Assembly: GCA_021292165.1 (NCBI GenBank)
Contig: CM037876.1
Span: 36,229,075 to 36,293,074, forward strand
Source: Shinisaurus crocodilurus
Taxonomy: Eukaryota > Chordata > Lepidosauria > Squamata > Shinisauridae
Length of the DNA: 64,000 nt
Direction of reading: 5' to 3'
Positions 44,761-57,477 of the stretch are shown one piece after another (position 1 is the stretch's first letter; every line of letters starts with the position of its first letter). The position numbers were made by a program, and so were the translations under genes. The notes beneath the pieces are model-generated. The model was given only the letters and a program-made list of their open reading frames with translations. It was not told the DNA's origin and made no database searches.

Positions 44761-44989
44761 TCAAATTTTTCCCATTTTACAGTTGGGGATAACCAAGGCA
44801 AGTAGATTTTAGAACATTTCTCATCTGTTTCAGAGAGCATCTCTGTGTCAAGGAACTGCACACAGTCATCACAAGATTGCCCTCCCTGTCCCCATTTCTT
44901 TTCCTCTCTCACATGCAGCACAGCAATGCTGCAGCTAGGTAATTTTAGACTGGACTTAATGGTCGGGGGGAGGGTGCCTAATGTGCAAG

Positions 44990-45157
44990 TCCGACTCAAT
45001 GGTAACAGAGCACAGGCTTTTCACACAGAAGGACCCAGGTTCAGTCACCAGCATCTGCAGGTAGGCCTGGAGAACTGCTGTCTGTCAGTGCATACACTAC
45101 TGAGTCACATGGACCAATGACCTGACTCGCTATATGGTGGCTTTCTACATTCCTTCC
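44990..45157 (+). mobile_element. tRNA-derived SINE, family B
   Basis: Diverged copy: 'acagaaggacccaggttcag', 'tctgcaggtaggcctggaga', 'tgctgtctgtcagtgcatac', 'catggaccaatgacctgact'. Matches 49578-49753 in order. Confidence 0.72.
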
Positions 45158-46210
45158 TAAGAAAGTTAGTCAAGCCACATATGCTATGCATTATATGATC
45201 AAACTTTTTGCCTTGAAGTGTCTGATAATTTTGTTTTTCCCCTTGAGGTTCTGGGGGTTTTGTTTGTCTTTAAAAAAAACAAAAAACCCCCACAAACAAA
45301 CACAACCCGATCTGAGTTTTCCCACCCTCTCTAACACCAATGGTTAAGATAAGCAAAATTGCTAAACTCATGCTTTTAAAAAACAAAACAAAACCAGAGG
45401 GGTGGGGGGAAGCTTTTAAGAAACATGATTGTTTTTTAAAGTAAAGGGACATCTGGAAGAACATTCTTTCTGCCCCCACCTATCTACCGTAATTTTCTCT
45501 CTCCTTCATCATGCCCTCTTGCAATTAGATTCACTGGGATAAGCAGCAGTAGCGGTACCAGGAGGGGAAAAAAAGTAGTAAGGGGAAGAGAGATAAAGAA
45601 GGGGGCAAAGTGCATTGGAGGGTCGAGTGAGTCAGCCACTTGTCAGGGAGAGGAGCTTGCCCTCTATGACAAGCAAGAGGGGAGGGGGGGGCAAGGAAAA
45701 GAAAACCTTCCGTGTAAAATTAAAAGGGTTATGAGCCAACGTTCCTGAAGAGAACACACTGCGAGGCTTGTTCCAGGAAAAGTGGAGGCTTTACACACAC
45801 ATTTAAAAGGCTGGCATGCAATCTGAATTTACACTATTTGCACAATGAAGTGCCATCATAGCTTAGAGTATTATGTGAACCCAGTCAGTGTTTCTTAGCC
45901 ATGGCTTCAAAACCACCCTTTGAAGCCATGGTTTGTTCTAGGGTTTACTGTAGCCACCGTGGCTTAGCGTGTTGTGTGAACCCAGTCAATGTGGATTCTC
46001 CACACACACACACCCCTTTTGCCTCACACTTCCATGCCCCAAACATCTCTCTTCTTCAGCCCACCCCCCACCCCCCATGCCACAGAGCTCCAGCAACAAT
46101 GCCCCACCAGCAGCAGAAGGATGAGGTAATGAGCCTGGGCACACCTCCCGCTCTCTGCCTCTCTGCTTTGGGTTATTGCCAGCAGCCCAAAGCAGGTCGG
46201 CAGCAACAGC
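45158..46210. other. Unassigned sequence
   Basis: 45895-45985 has inverted 'ccatggcttcaaa'/'tttgaagccatgg' arms related to the AACCATGG element. CA-rich run at 46003-46013. Nothing else recognised. Confidence 0.45.
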
Positions 46211-46640
46211 AGCCCAGGTTACTAGCAACTGTGCTGATATTAATCTAACTGGTTTGTAAATGGAAGGCGAGTCTGATCTTGATCCAACTAGAAAGGAGTG
46301 CGGTTTAGAAGCTACTGACATTTAAATGTATTTCAATATATATTTGTTTGGTTTTTGTTTTCGTTTTTTAGCCACTTTATTTGAACATTTTTCCTTTACA
46401 AAAGGGCAATGTATTAACCAACATTATTACATAAAGCACTCATTTCAAACATAACCACCATATTTCACTTACATATTCTCTTTTAAGACTCACGAGAGAT
46501 CAAATTTATTGAAAGTGTAACTCACATTTAAAAAATCACTCTATCTATCTATCTATCTAGGATTGAGTTCAGCAGGGCTTTTACACATCCCCTTTTTAGG
46601 AGTCAACATATACCTGAAATGGGAACCACTTTTCCAAGAA
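46211..46640. repeat. Unnamed repeat copy and (TCTA)n
   Basis: 46211-46320 matches 39511-39626. A (TCTA)n microsatellite lies at about 46541-46559. Confidence 0.7.
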
Positions 46641-46820
46641 ATAGATTTCATAGATTTCATAGATCATAGAGTTGGAAGGAGCCTACAAGGCTATCGAGTC
46701 CAACCCCCTGCTCAATGCAGGAAACTAGAGGAGGGGTCTCCCATCCAAGTAATAACCAGGCCTGACCCTGCTTAGCTTTCCACACTCAGACAAGCTGAGC
46801 CAGTGTAAGCCACAGGCCTG
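46641..46820 (-). mobile_element. 5S rRNA-derived SINE with CR1-type tail
   Basis: Minus-strand full-length copy: 'ggcctgtggcttacactggc' head, 5S promoter block 'agctaagcagggtcaggcct', tail to 'atagatttcatagatttcat'. Confidence 0.9.
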
Positions 46821-48420
46821 TATCATCCTTAAAATTGGAGTGCAAAGTGGCCCTAATTTGCATTGATATTTTATCCATTATAAGCAATTCCCATACCTCT
46901 TAGTAGGTGGTACCTGGGGGCATTTTCATCATGAACCCAGTTGAAATTTGGCTGCTGTTGACAAAAGGCTGTGTGTACTTGGAATATTATCTTTCTCTAA
47001 ATAACCCAACAGAATAGTAAGTGGGTTCAAGGGGATCATATACCCTGTAATGGACTTTGTACAACTAAGGATCCTTACTAATGTAAGTATGTTCCTTATG
47101 AAGGGGAGGTGCACCCTCATCCATCCTGTGTATGGAAGCTATAGGGTCACATTAACTTATGTGTGGCCATGCATGTATGGCTACTTAGGTCCCATCCATG
47201 ATCTACCTATGTGCAGTGTCATCTGACGGCAACCCTCTACACATGGAGGATGATCTCTGAAACTTTTTGCCAGGAACAAAACCTGTTGTTCCAGAGGCAC
47301 GGAGTTCCTAGTGCGTACACAGGGCAATTGTTTGATTGGGATAATAGCCTCACTCTTCTATGGCCATCTTATTTTTAATTACTGGTCAGTTTTGGCAACG
47401 TACATTTCATTAACCAAAATAATTTCATCCCTACCAAACTGCAAATTTCATTCCCAAGGCAGTAAATGACATTCATTGGAAATGATGATACAATTGCATC
47501 CGCGGAGGCGCAGATGGTCTATCGATTTTCCAAAGGGTTCTTCCACACCAAGACACTTTATCATTCTTCAGTGGAGTATACGAAAAGCGTTTCTCATTGC
47601 TTTGGACAGCATTTTGCAGTCTTTCATCAAAATCATGTACTCCTTGAGAAACATTATCAAGTTATAGCATGGTGCTTTTCTTTAAAACAGTCACAGTGGT
47701 GCTAAAGTGCTTAAGTCTGTACCTGGATTGAAAGACTTGAAAGCTGTTGTGTGGGAAAGTGTCTGAACACAGAAATACAAGTGAATGTTGTAATCTGACG
47801 TGAAATGTGATGGCTGGAGAGAGGTGAGTGATGCAGGAACATTACACCAGGAAACAGAGAGACTGTGTCTGGGAGACTACAGTTCAGTGAGTCTGGCAAA
47901 GGAAATGCTTTTGTTTCAGGCACTGCAGCTTGCTTAGCCAAGGATCAGCGAAATCTTGTCCAGAGACATTGATTTAGGAGACATTGATAACCACCTGCTG
48001 CAGCCACAATTACTGGGATGTCTCCAAACATGCCAGGAAATATCCTCAAATCTAATCTAATTATCACTGACATTCTAACAGATGTATCATTTTCCACTTC
48101 TCTTTTCTTCCACAATAATAATTAAGACTCCCCGCCCCCAGTAATGAGTTAGCTTTGATCCCATCTTTACACCAGCTTTCATTAGCATCACGTGAAAGAA
48201 GTTCTGTTATTTCCAGTTCTCAGCTTAACTAAACTGGAATGCTACTTTCATCTAGCTTTGATCACGGACACCTGTTTGTGAGAAACACAATAGGTGCAAG
48301 GAGGTATATGGTGACACTGCATCAAGCCTCTAATTCTAGTATTGTTTTTTCACAGAAAATAGTACCTTTCAAGCAAGCCAAGTGACATTTCTTGGCAATG
48401 GATACTTCTCACAGCACATT
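46821..48420. other. Unassigned intron sequence
   Basis: The ORF at 47466-47705 (79 codons) overlaps another at 47476-47667; neither has a recognised domain or splice support. Confidence 0.4.
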
Positions 48421-48620
48421 GCCAATGTGGTACAGTGACTAGTGCGTTGGACTAGGGCCACCCCGCTCAAATTCTCACTCACTCACAAAGATAACTGTGT
48501 GACCTTGGGCTCAGCCTAATGTACCTCACAGAGTGGATAAAGTGGGTGGGGGACGACCATGTATGCTGCCTTGAGTTCCCTGGAGGAAGGGCAAGATAAT
48601 GAAGAAATATAAATAAGTAC
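48421..48620 (+). mobile_element. tRNA-derived SINE, family A, diverged
   Basis: 'gccaatgtggtacagtgact' head, 'gggctcagcctaatgtacct' body, ends 'aagaaatataaataag'. Confidence 0.75.
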
Positions 48621-49577
48621 CATTTCCCCAGCTCTAGATTTAATGATGAATGGGCAACATGGCAAAGTCCAGAGACCCATACAGTGATATTGTGCAGCAA
48701 TTCATTTTCAGAAAGTTATCTGTTTGGAAAGGTAAACCTGAGGGTGGAAAAACGAAACTACTCACACAACTTGATTCACTGCTAAACCCAAATGCTGTGA
48801 AAGAAAACTGTGTTTGTATGGGTTATACAAACAAATATTTACTTCTATAGACAGAAGAATTTTAAAAAGCCTTCATACACACACACACATACACACACAC
48901 ACACACACACACAGCAGTGTCTGTTATAGATGTATATGTGTAACACTAGTGCATTAGATATGTTACACTGAAAGTAACTAGGATACTTCAGTAAGTCTTA
49001 TGCTTTGCCTGTATTTGATCACATGTGTATATACACTATGTCATATACAAACAGTGAAAGAGATTTTCAAGAGGTTTCTCCTGACAAAACTGGGAAAACA
49101 TGCATGAGGTTATGCGAAGGTCATTTCAGAAATAAAGTTAGTATGTGTGGCCAGTTCTATTCATCACAGTGAAAGGCGGTTGGTGTTTTTTTAAAAAAAT
49201 TAGGAAATAAACCATATTCTGTTTTGAACCTTTTTCAAAACGTTAGATGATTTTTTAAAAACAAAAATACAGAGCTCTATTTATGCCTTTGGCTTGTCTA
49301 TAATCACATGTACCCAGGGAAGGAACATATTCTAATGACCAAACCAATGAGATATCAAATGGTATTTGGTTGTTCTGTTTTACGTTACCAGAATATCTGC
49401 CACAAGGGTTAAAGTGAACTGACTGACCCTGGCCTTCATGTGGTTTCCAAACTGGGAAATAGTGCAGGGAAAAAAATTATTGCTTCAGCCTGAGGTATCC
49501 ATTCACAGTTAGGAAATAGCAGAAACGTCCATCAATCCCACCACAATGAGAGGCAAGGGAAGATGGGGCTAGTAGAC
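48621..49577. repeat. Unassigned sequence with a (CA)n run
   Basis: Interrupted (CA)n at about 48876-48914. The rest shows nothing recognised. Confidence 0.6.
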
Positions 49578-49753
49578 AGGCCATAGTTCGGTGGTAGAGC
49601 GCATGCAGAAGGTCCTAGTTTCAGTCCCCAGTGTTTCCAAGTAGGGCTGGAAGAATTCTGAAACCCTAGAGAGCCACTGCCAGTCGGTGTCAACAATACT
49701 GAGCTAGAGGGACCAATGCTCTGACTCAGCATAAGGCAGCTTCTTTGTTCCTA
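49578..49753 (+). mobile_element. tRNA-derived SINE, family B
   Basis: 'catagttcggtggtagagcg' (A-box-like), 'gaaggtcctagtttcagtcc' (B-box-like), then 'agagccactgccagtcggtg' and the 3' end 'cagcataaggcagcttcttt'. Full length. Confidence 0.85.
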
Positions 49754-50049
49754 AAAGGGGTGTTTACACGTTACATTGAACATGTGTTCATACTGTTTGT
49801 ATGTACATTCAGATGGTTGTGAGAATCTGTCCATATGGGTTTATACCTGATTTGTATATAAGTATAAGAATCCTACTTGATCCCAGTACAGATCATGTAT
49901 ACAGCTGTACTTGGGTTGAATGAACACACATATAAGCCCTAGTCAGGTGTTCTGTACCTGAATAGGGCAATGCATGAGAAGAGGGAGTGCTCTAGCCCCA
50001 CCCCTCTCCTTTGTCACATTTCATTGCCCACAATTTGTGGAGGGCAACT
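49754..50049. other. Unassigned sequence
   Basis: Nothing recognised. Confidence 0.4.
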
Positions 50050-50165
50050 CAGGCCTGGTTATTACTTGGATGGGAGACCCCTCCTCTAGTTTCCTGCATT
50101 GAGCAGGGGGTTGGACTCGATAGCCTTGTAGGCTCCTTCCAACTCTATCTATGAAATCTATGAAG
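50050..50165 (+). mobile_element. 5S rRNA-derived SINE, 5'-truncated
   Basis: Starts within the 5S part ('aggcctggttattacttgga') and keeps the whole CR1 tail; the 5' half of the 5S region is missing, as expected of target-primed reverse transcription. Confidence 0.9.
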
Positions 50166-52108
50166 AGGAAAGCCTCCTGTATCTGTGAAGGCTCTCCATG
50201 CAAGCAAGAACACTGGAAAATCTGGGGTCTGTCCAGTCCAGGTCAGTCTGAGCAAGGAAAAAAGGTGACTAACACTCACTGTGGTTGAGTAGGACAAAGG
50301 AAATGGATTACTAGCTGTTACACACATATCAATTACAAGATATTGACTTTTCAGGCTTAGTCACCAAAACAGAGTTTTGTATTTCTAAAATGGCTGTCAG
50401 CTGGGTCATCAGGCCAGATAATAATCATAAGCTAGACAGGCCATGGGTCCATCACAACAAATGACCTAGAAATTCCAGAAACTGAGAAAGATGAAGATAA
50501 AAGTTAGGCCAGAAAGATCCGCTATTTTCCTTCTTAACGTGGCTACTTAACTTGGCAGGAGGAGAGTAAAAAGTCCTAGCTATTCATAATATCTAGACAT
50601 CCTCCAGAAACAAATCTTGGTTTCTCTTGGACTCATTTGTACTCTTTGCTTCAATAGCCTTCTCCGGTAACATATTCCATCTGTTTATTATCCTTTGCAC
50701 AGAAACAGACACAAATTTCTCATCGAGCTGACATCTGGCTGTCTCCCATAGAAACTCAGACACTCTGTGGTCCTCCTGGGCCTTCCCTTCACACACACTA
50801 AGCCATTTAAGCTACCACTGAAGTTTTTCTTTTTCTGTCCCTAGTGAGAAATGCATAACCAACAGTTCACTACACCTCACCCTATAAAAACACAGAGCAT
50901 TAAAACAAGGTTGAAATGTCATTAAACGGAAACTTTTAATATATCACATGGAACACGTCCCTCTTATGCTGTTAAAGTCTTTATTATTTCCTTTAGCAAT
51001 TAAATACTTTACATGGTACTATTGCTGAACTTCAAAAAATGACCACACCATTATCATAGCTAAAATACTGCCTTGCCCTCAGGTGAGGACTGAAGAATTT
51101 GGGAGCCAAGTGCATTGTTCAAAAAGTTCAGCCACAAATTTTCAGGAATTGTTACTGACAACAAAGGCAAAGTTATTAGAAGCCTGCAGGGCCCAGAAGC
51201 TCTCAATGTAAAAAAAAAAAAGGCCTGGATTTTTGGAGATCAGCACTCACCAGGAAGTGGTTTCACACAACTTCTTGCTACTCATGGGGAATAGCTGAAT
51301 ATGCTGCAACATGCAAAGCACTTTCATCAGCAAACTCCAATACTGTCCAGCGGCACCACTGCATCATGCAATGCAGGATTATGTACTGTATAGTTGCCAG
51401 AAGAACTGCCCTCTTTTCATTGTGCATTCTATCCAATCAGGCCTAGCTGAAAAATATCTAAGTCTTTCTCTCCATTTGCAATATGCACAGATCTCAGTAT
51501 TCCTGAACAGAGATTGGGGGCTTGAGTGCTGATTGCCCATGTAGAAATACTAGTAGTCCTCTGATAAGTTAATGAGTACCACAAGTTATTACACTGTAGG
51601 TACACAACATATAGTTAAACAATTCCTTGCCCTAAGAGCCAAGATCAACATTTTAACCTCCAAACAGGAGTTATGTAAAAGGTTGTTGATGACCAACACT
51701 AGACTCTCTTTAAGAGTCCAGGTAATTTCTCTAAAGGTAATGCTGCAGATAACTTTGCAGAATCTTTTGAGCAGGTTTTATTTTGGGTGGGAGACAGCAA
51801 GGGAAGGGGGAAATCACCAAAAATACCCTCTTCACATTCCACTGATGGATGCCTTTGACTGTCATAGGGACACTAGTTGGATAACACCCTAAGTGGGGAA
51901 CGGTATGTCAGTGTGTTCCAGAATGGTGGTCATAAGGACCACCTCTCCTTATCAGGAAGTGGTAGCCCTAGTTCTATAAAACTGGAACCGCCTCCCACAT
52001 TCAGAAATAGTAAACCACTGATTAGCAGACATGGGAATAAAAAATAGAACTATCAGTCTGTAGCACTGAAATTCCTATGTTCCTTTGATCAAAAATAATC
52101 GTGTGTTC
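50166..52108. other. Unassigned intron sequence
   Basis: 50560-50800 in antisense ('gacagccagatgtcagctcg', 'aaccaagatttgtttctgga') may be an old CR1 3' piece; otherwise nothing recognised. Confidence 0.4.
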
Positions 52109-52266
52109 GTTTGGGAGAGGACAGAAAATACTTTGCTGCAGTCCTCAAATCTATTGAAACAGTGGACTGGGAAGTCAATCTGAGATCATTTTGAAAATGG
52201 TCAGTTTCCACCCACAAAACTTCATTGTTGTCCTCACAGTAGACCAAGTGGCAAAGAACAAGCACA
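52109..52266 (+). repeat. 158-bp direct repeat, left copy
   Basis: Same as 52450-52607 except one base (gcaaAgaac against gcaaGgaac). The copies are separated by 183 bp. Confidence 0.95.
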
Positions 52267-52449
52267 TGGTTAAATTCCCAAGTGCTACCAGCAATGAACA
52301 GCTATTGCAAAGGTGAACCAATATATTTAAACTGTGAGCATTAATGATTAAATGGCCAGCCAGTATGGATTGTTGCCTCTTATGAACTCATGGCTTAGTT
52401 CCAGTTTTGGGATATTTGCTTGAGATTGTTGACAGCAATGTCAAATGTG

Positions 52450-52607
52450 GTTTGGGAGAGGACAGAAAATACTTTGCTGCAGTCCTCAAATCTATTGAAA
52501 CAGTGGACTGGGAAGTCAATCTGAGATCATTTTGAAAATGGTCAGTTTCCACCCACAAAACTTCATTGTTGTCCTCACAGTAGACCAAGTGGCAAGGAAC
52601 AAGCACA
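52450..52607 (+). repeat. 158-bp direct repeat, right copy
   Basis: Near-identical to 52109-52266, same orientation. The repeated unit has no known family signature. Confidence 0.95.
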
Positions 52608-53441
52608 ACTTACTGATCAGGGAATCCTAATGTAGCAAATGCTGGTTTTTCAATTTAGTCTACTATATTTTTCTTTTCTTTCTCTGCAATGTATCACTTT
52701 TGTTCTGATTCTTGCATATGGTTAACTTCCAGAAGCTGTAAAGTTCCCTGTCAAAACTATTTCTGCACGATGGGAATCCCAATTACTGGCTTTATATGAG
52801 AATATGATAGCGTATAACATGCATGCCAAGTTGGACAGTGAAGTCTGAATCTATTAGTAAAATGAATCAATTGTTCTTTTTTTTTTTTTTACTTTCCCAG
52901 TTTTAGACAGAATGGTCTTTGTAACAAAGGAAGCAGATAAATAACACGTGTTTTTTTTTTAAAGCAAAACAAAACTCAGAACAGATCAGCTGAGATACTG
53001 AGGGAATTCTACATCCTTTATGAATAATTTTATTCTTAGAGCACAAAGATTTTTGGCCTGACTTTTATTAGTGCTCTGAACCCACTGCATGCACTGGAAT
53101 TAAGAGAAAGCAGACTTCTGATCTAGCATAAAGTTAGTTTTTATATGAGACTTTAGCAGCCCAAATCTTATGGAAGGAAGCTGTCCCTGGATAGTCCCAC
53201 TTTCTCCTAAAGAACTAACAGCTTACAATGCCCCCACCCCTGACCCCGCCAGCTCAATGGCTCCTTTTCTGCCACAAAAGCAAGAAGGGATAAAAAAAAA
53301 AAACCTATAGCCTAGGCTAAGCCACACCATCAGGGGAAAAAACCAAAGTGAATGAGGCATTTCTGGATTTGTAGCTGAGCCAGATCTGAGCACAGTACTA
53401 AAGTGCCCACAAAGCTCCTAGTAGAACAGGACTCTCAGACA
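52608..53441. other. Unassigned intron sequence
   Basis: T-rich runs at 52877-52892 and 52951-52962; nothing else recognised. Confidence 0.4.
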
Positions 53442-53449
53442 AACTAGAG

Positions 53450-53707
53450 CAATGGTTCTCAACCTTTTTTGCCCCATGCACCCCTTTCACCATATGTCAG
53501 AATGTCATTCCCCCCTTTCCAAGATTGCCTGACTTAATTTGTGCCATACAATAAAGTGTGATGTCCTGTAGATTATGTACAATCTATAGAATTGTAATTT
53601 GTACAAAGATCAGTATTCCAACAGTTTGAGTCTGTGGTCCCAATTCCCCCCCCCAAACCCTAAAATTCCACCCCTGAGGGGAATTCCCCCCTGGTTGAGA
53701 ACCCCTA
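53450..53707. mobile_element. Non-autonomous hAT
   Basis: Left CAATGGTTCTCAACCTTTTT; right GGTTGAGAACCCCTA. Exact 8-bp target duplication AACTAGAG (53442-53449, 53708-53715). The interior has 'gccccatgcacccctttcac'. The ends match the widespread hAT terminus CAG(G)GGTTCTCAACC. Confidence 0.92.
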
Positions 53708-53784
53708 AACTAGAGGAATGACCAACATTGAGAAGAACTGGGGAGAACTGTAGAGAAATAAAGTTAGGTTGCTGAAATCTGAAA

Positions 53785-54652
53785 GGAGGTGCAGGGAATC
53801 CTTATCAAATTTGCAGATGACACAAAGTTGGGTGGAACAGCTAATACTCTGGAAGACAAAAACCAAATTCAAAGCGATCTCGATAGGCTGGAGCACTGGG
53901 CCGAAAACAACAGAATGAAATTTAATAGCGATAAATGCCAAGTGCTGCACTTTGGGAAAGGAAACCAAATGCACAGTTACAGAATGGGGGACACTTGGCT
54001 CAACAATACTACAAGTGAGAAGGATCTTGGAATTGTTGTAGATCACGAACTGCATATGAACCAGCAATGCGATGTGGCTGCAAAGAAGGCAAATGCTATT
54101 TTGGGATGCATTAATAGAAATATAGCTTCCAAATCGCGGGAAATGATGATTCCCCTTTACTCAGCACTGGTTAGGCCTCATCTTGAGTACTGCGTCCAGT
54201 TGTGGGCACCACACTTTAAGAAGGATGTAGACAAACTGGAGAGGGTTCAGAGGAGGGCAACAAGGATGATAAAGGGACTGGAAACAAGGCCCTATGAGGA
54301 GAGACTGAAAGAACTGGGCATGTTTAGCCTTCAGAAGAGGAGAGTGAGGGGAGATATGATCGCACTCTTCCAGTACTTGAAGGGTTGTCACAAAGAGGAG
54401 GGCCAGGATCTCTTCTCTATCATCCCAGTTTGCAAGACACGGAATAATGGGCTCAAGTTACAGGAACCCAGATTACAGGAACCTAGGGAGGTTGTGGGCT
54501 CTCCCACTCTGGAGGCATTCAAGGTGCAGCTGGACAGCCATCTGTCAGGGATGCTTTCACCTGGATTCCTGCATTGAACAGGGGGTTGGACTCGATGGCC
54601 TTGTAGGCCCCTTCCAACTCTACTTTTCTATGATTCTATGATTCTAGGATAT
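53785..54652 (+). pseudogene. CR1 LINE, 5'-truncated, with open RT C-terminal ORF
   Basis: A continuous 262-codon frame (53789-54577) starts just before the RT catalytic box FADDTKL, followed by 'NSDKCQVLHFGKGNQ', 'SEKDLGIVVDHEL', 'PHLEYCVQLWAPHFKKD' and 'RVQRRATRMIKGLE'. This is the palm end, thumb and C-terminal part of CR1 ORF2. The endonuclease and N-terminal RT are missing, so it cannot be active. The 3' end carries 'gggggttggactcgatggcc' and closes with ATTCTATG repeats, standard for CR1. The open frame suggests a fairly young copy. Its tail is shared with the 5S-derived SINEs. Confidence 0.92.
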
Positions 54653-56209
54653 TGGGAATTCTTTGTCTAATGATTAATGCCTGGAGAGAGCCTCATCCTA
54701 ATCACTTGCTGGTGAAGCAAATCTCAAGACCACTTCCCTACAATTGGGTCCAGAAAACGAATGCAGTTACTTTTGTTGGGACTTTAGGCTCTTAAATAGG
54801 GAGGCACTTTCCTTCTGCTCTGGCACACAGCACTTCATCCTAAAATAGGGGGAGCACTGGAAGACCAGATGTTTAAGGGCTGAGAGCAAGTGACCCAGTG
54901 GTGAGGGAAAGGTATACCACACATACTCAAAGTCATACTCTCTTCTGTGTTAGGACAGAGCCATAAGTTGAAAATAGTTTCCAGATCTTAGATCTGTTCT
55001 AATTAACCTATGGCTAACTTTAAAGATCGGGTATTAATATTCAGACAAAGAAGCCCCATTTTACAGATGGTTCAGGATGTGTCTTGGTTCCTTTACAGCT
55101 TTTGCCAATTCTTCCCCATATTTAGCTGCCTCTGAATATATATTCTCATGTATAAACACAGTGCACTAGCGAGGTGATTGTGATTATTGTCCAACATCAG
55201 CTTCCATAACTGGAGAGACAGACTTAAAAAAAAAAAATACCCCCACAAGCATAGAAGTCACCACTAGCTGATAATTGTGTTCACCCAGCTCAAAGTCTGT
55301 AACGGGCAGAATATCTGCAGGACAGTAAGGGCAACTCACATGAGAAAGAAATGTAATGTTTGAACTGGCCATTTCTTCTTATCTCAAAGAACAGTGAAGT
55401 CCATGTTTTACAAAAAGAAAAATGCAGCACTGTTAAGAGAAACATCTGACTGGTTAGCAATTCGTGGTATGAAGTTACATTCCAAAGGAAGAAGAAATGT
55501 TCATCCAAATAATGAGTGCATAGCTTTTCAATAACTACAGGACTCCAGATAGGTATCATTATCAAAGGACATTTTAGGTTCCATTGCATCTTCACTCTGG
55601 AGAGGTTCTATTTAAGAATGATTTAGTTTAATGGCCACCTGTTTTATAGTCTAGCCTTTTAAACCACAGATTTCCAGAAAATAATCTGGTGCAGGAATCA
55701 GCATCACTGTAGGTCCATCTCAGAGTAATAAAAGAGCCATAAATATACTCAGCCATTTGGTCTTCATGAAATAGAGAAATGTCGTTTCTCTCTCCTACTA
55801 AATCTTCCTTAATGAAGAACGTACGTTACGAGACAACTTTCCCCCAATTTTAAACTAGTTCTCTCTCTAACTCACTGCTAGCACGTCCATATCTTTTTCT
55901 CCTATGATTCCTCTTGGCAATTGCTACCAATTGAATGCATGACTAGAATTTAAAATTAAAAAGTAATGAGTTTTATGGGGCTAGAAATGATTAGCAGGTA
56001 AAATTAAGTAATTACTGCATCATTAAGCTGTCATTTGAAATTTTGTTATTGTTTTTTTGGTGTATGATGAAAGAATAATACCAAATGTTTACCGAATTAG
56101 CATACAGTATAGAAAATGCACACACAAAGTCTCATTCAGAAACTGTGGCATGTTCCTGCAATACTGAGATAAGCCAGAGGAGGAGGAGGAGCTAACTGGC
56201 AATCCATCG
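54653..56209. other. Unassigned intron sequence
   Basis: No repeat or exon recognised. Confidence 0.4.
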
Positions 56210-56524
56210 TTGCTTTTTAAAGGGGAACATAAATGGAATTATCAGCAACGCCAGACCATGTTTCAATCAGCTGTTTATGAAGAAGATGCTGACATCTCTA
56301 AAGTCAACAGTAAAACAAATCTGCATAAACGAAAGTTAAATGGCTACTTGGACGCCAAACAGATCGCCACCAAATGCAACACAATGACACAAATGGCTTT
56401 TGAAAACAATCAGCTCGACAGACAATGGTTTTCTCCTCTTGTCCACAAGTATTCTTTCAGAGTAAAGGTGCTGGACACCCCTACATATGTCCCAACAGTC
56501 ATTAATGGATCACAGATACAGTGA
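56210..56524 (+). other. 104-codon ORF without known family
   Basis: Open from 56210 to the stop at 56522-56524. Composition looks protein-like (KRKLNGYLDAKQIATKCN, then DTPTYVPTVINGSQ) rather than low-complexity. I recognise no domain, and no clear acceptor or donor supports an exon. It may be a decayed transposon ORF or chance. Confidence 0.25.
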
Positions 56525-57477
56525 AATCCATTCTTGACCATTGTCTCCATGGTAAACCTCCTATAGACTTAGGGTGATAGGCAACACTTTCCTTTCTCTC
56601 CTTCCTCCTGCAATCCCCCAGACACCCCAAAATCTGCTCCAGAGGAACAGATCCTCCAGAGAAGATTTCAGGAGCTCAGGAGGCTGCAGAGAAGAGGGTG
56701 GGGGACCTGTTCCACTGACAGACACCACTCCATTGGGGGAAGATGCTACTTCGATACCATCCCTTATGGAATTTAATCCTTGGCATTTTTCCTTGATGAA
56801 ATCTAAAAATAGAATAATACACATTCAGGCCCTGTCACAGTCACAAATGACAAAGCTCTAATTCCCTATTCTTGTTCTTCAGTCTCCCCTTTTTAAAATT
56901 ATCTGATAAAAGAACTATGATTATTTAAAGTGCAAGCTGATATCAACCACCAGACTAATTTTCATAAAAATAAGAATTCATATAAAATAATTTGCACAGA
57001 AATAAATTCACTTTTTCCCCACTGAAATTTTGTAAAGTAAGAGAAAGCTACAAGTGACGCATCGCAGAATGCTTCAATGGAAACTCTGCTACAGCAAATA
57101 AAATGTGCCTGTTCAGAGGCAGCATGTCTCTAAATATCAGTTGCTGGGAAACAAACAACAAGGTAGAGCTACTGCCTTCATGCCCACTTGTGAACTTCCC
57201 AGAAGCATTTGACTGACTGTTACATTGCCAAAAAAGAGGTCAATAGAGGACATGGAATTGCATCAAATTTCTTTATGCTAACTTATATGTATAGATACAA
57301 ATTTTGAAATAATTACTATAATTTAAACAGAAATACAATACATCACACCCATAGTGGGAACAACTGTGAACAGGTAACCTGCTCCTGTTGCTTTCCCTTA
57401 TGGTATATGGACAGCCCCGCAAACAGAGGATGCCTTCAAATTGAGGACCATCCTCTGATAGCTCTCCAAATACAGTA
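56525..57477. other. Unassigned intron sequence
   Basis: Nothing recognised. Confidence 0.4.

Noticed and set aside
47466..47705. Possible small protein-coding exon
   Set aside because: Two overlapping frames are open, no domain, no convincing splice signals.
49578..49753. tRNA gene
   Set aside because: A and B box-like blocks exist but there is no cloverleaf and the 3' part is a SINE body.
53705..54067. 120-codon minus-strand ORF
   Set aside because: Antisense of the CR1 RT frame.
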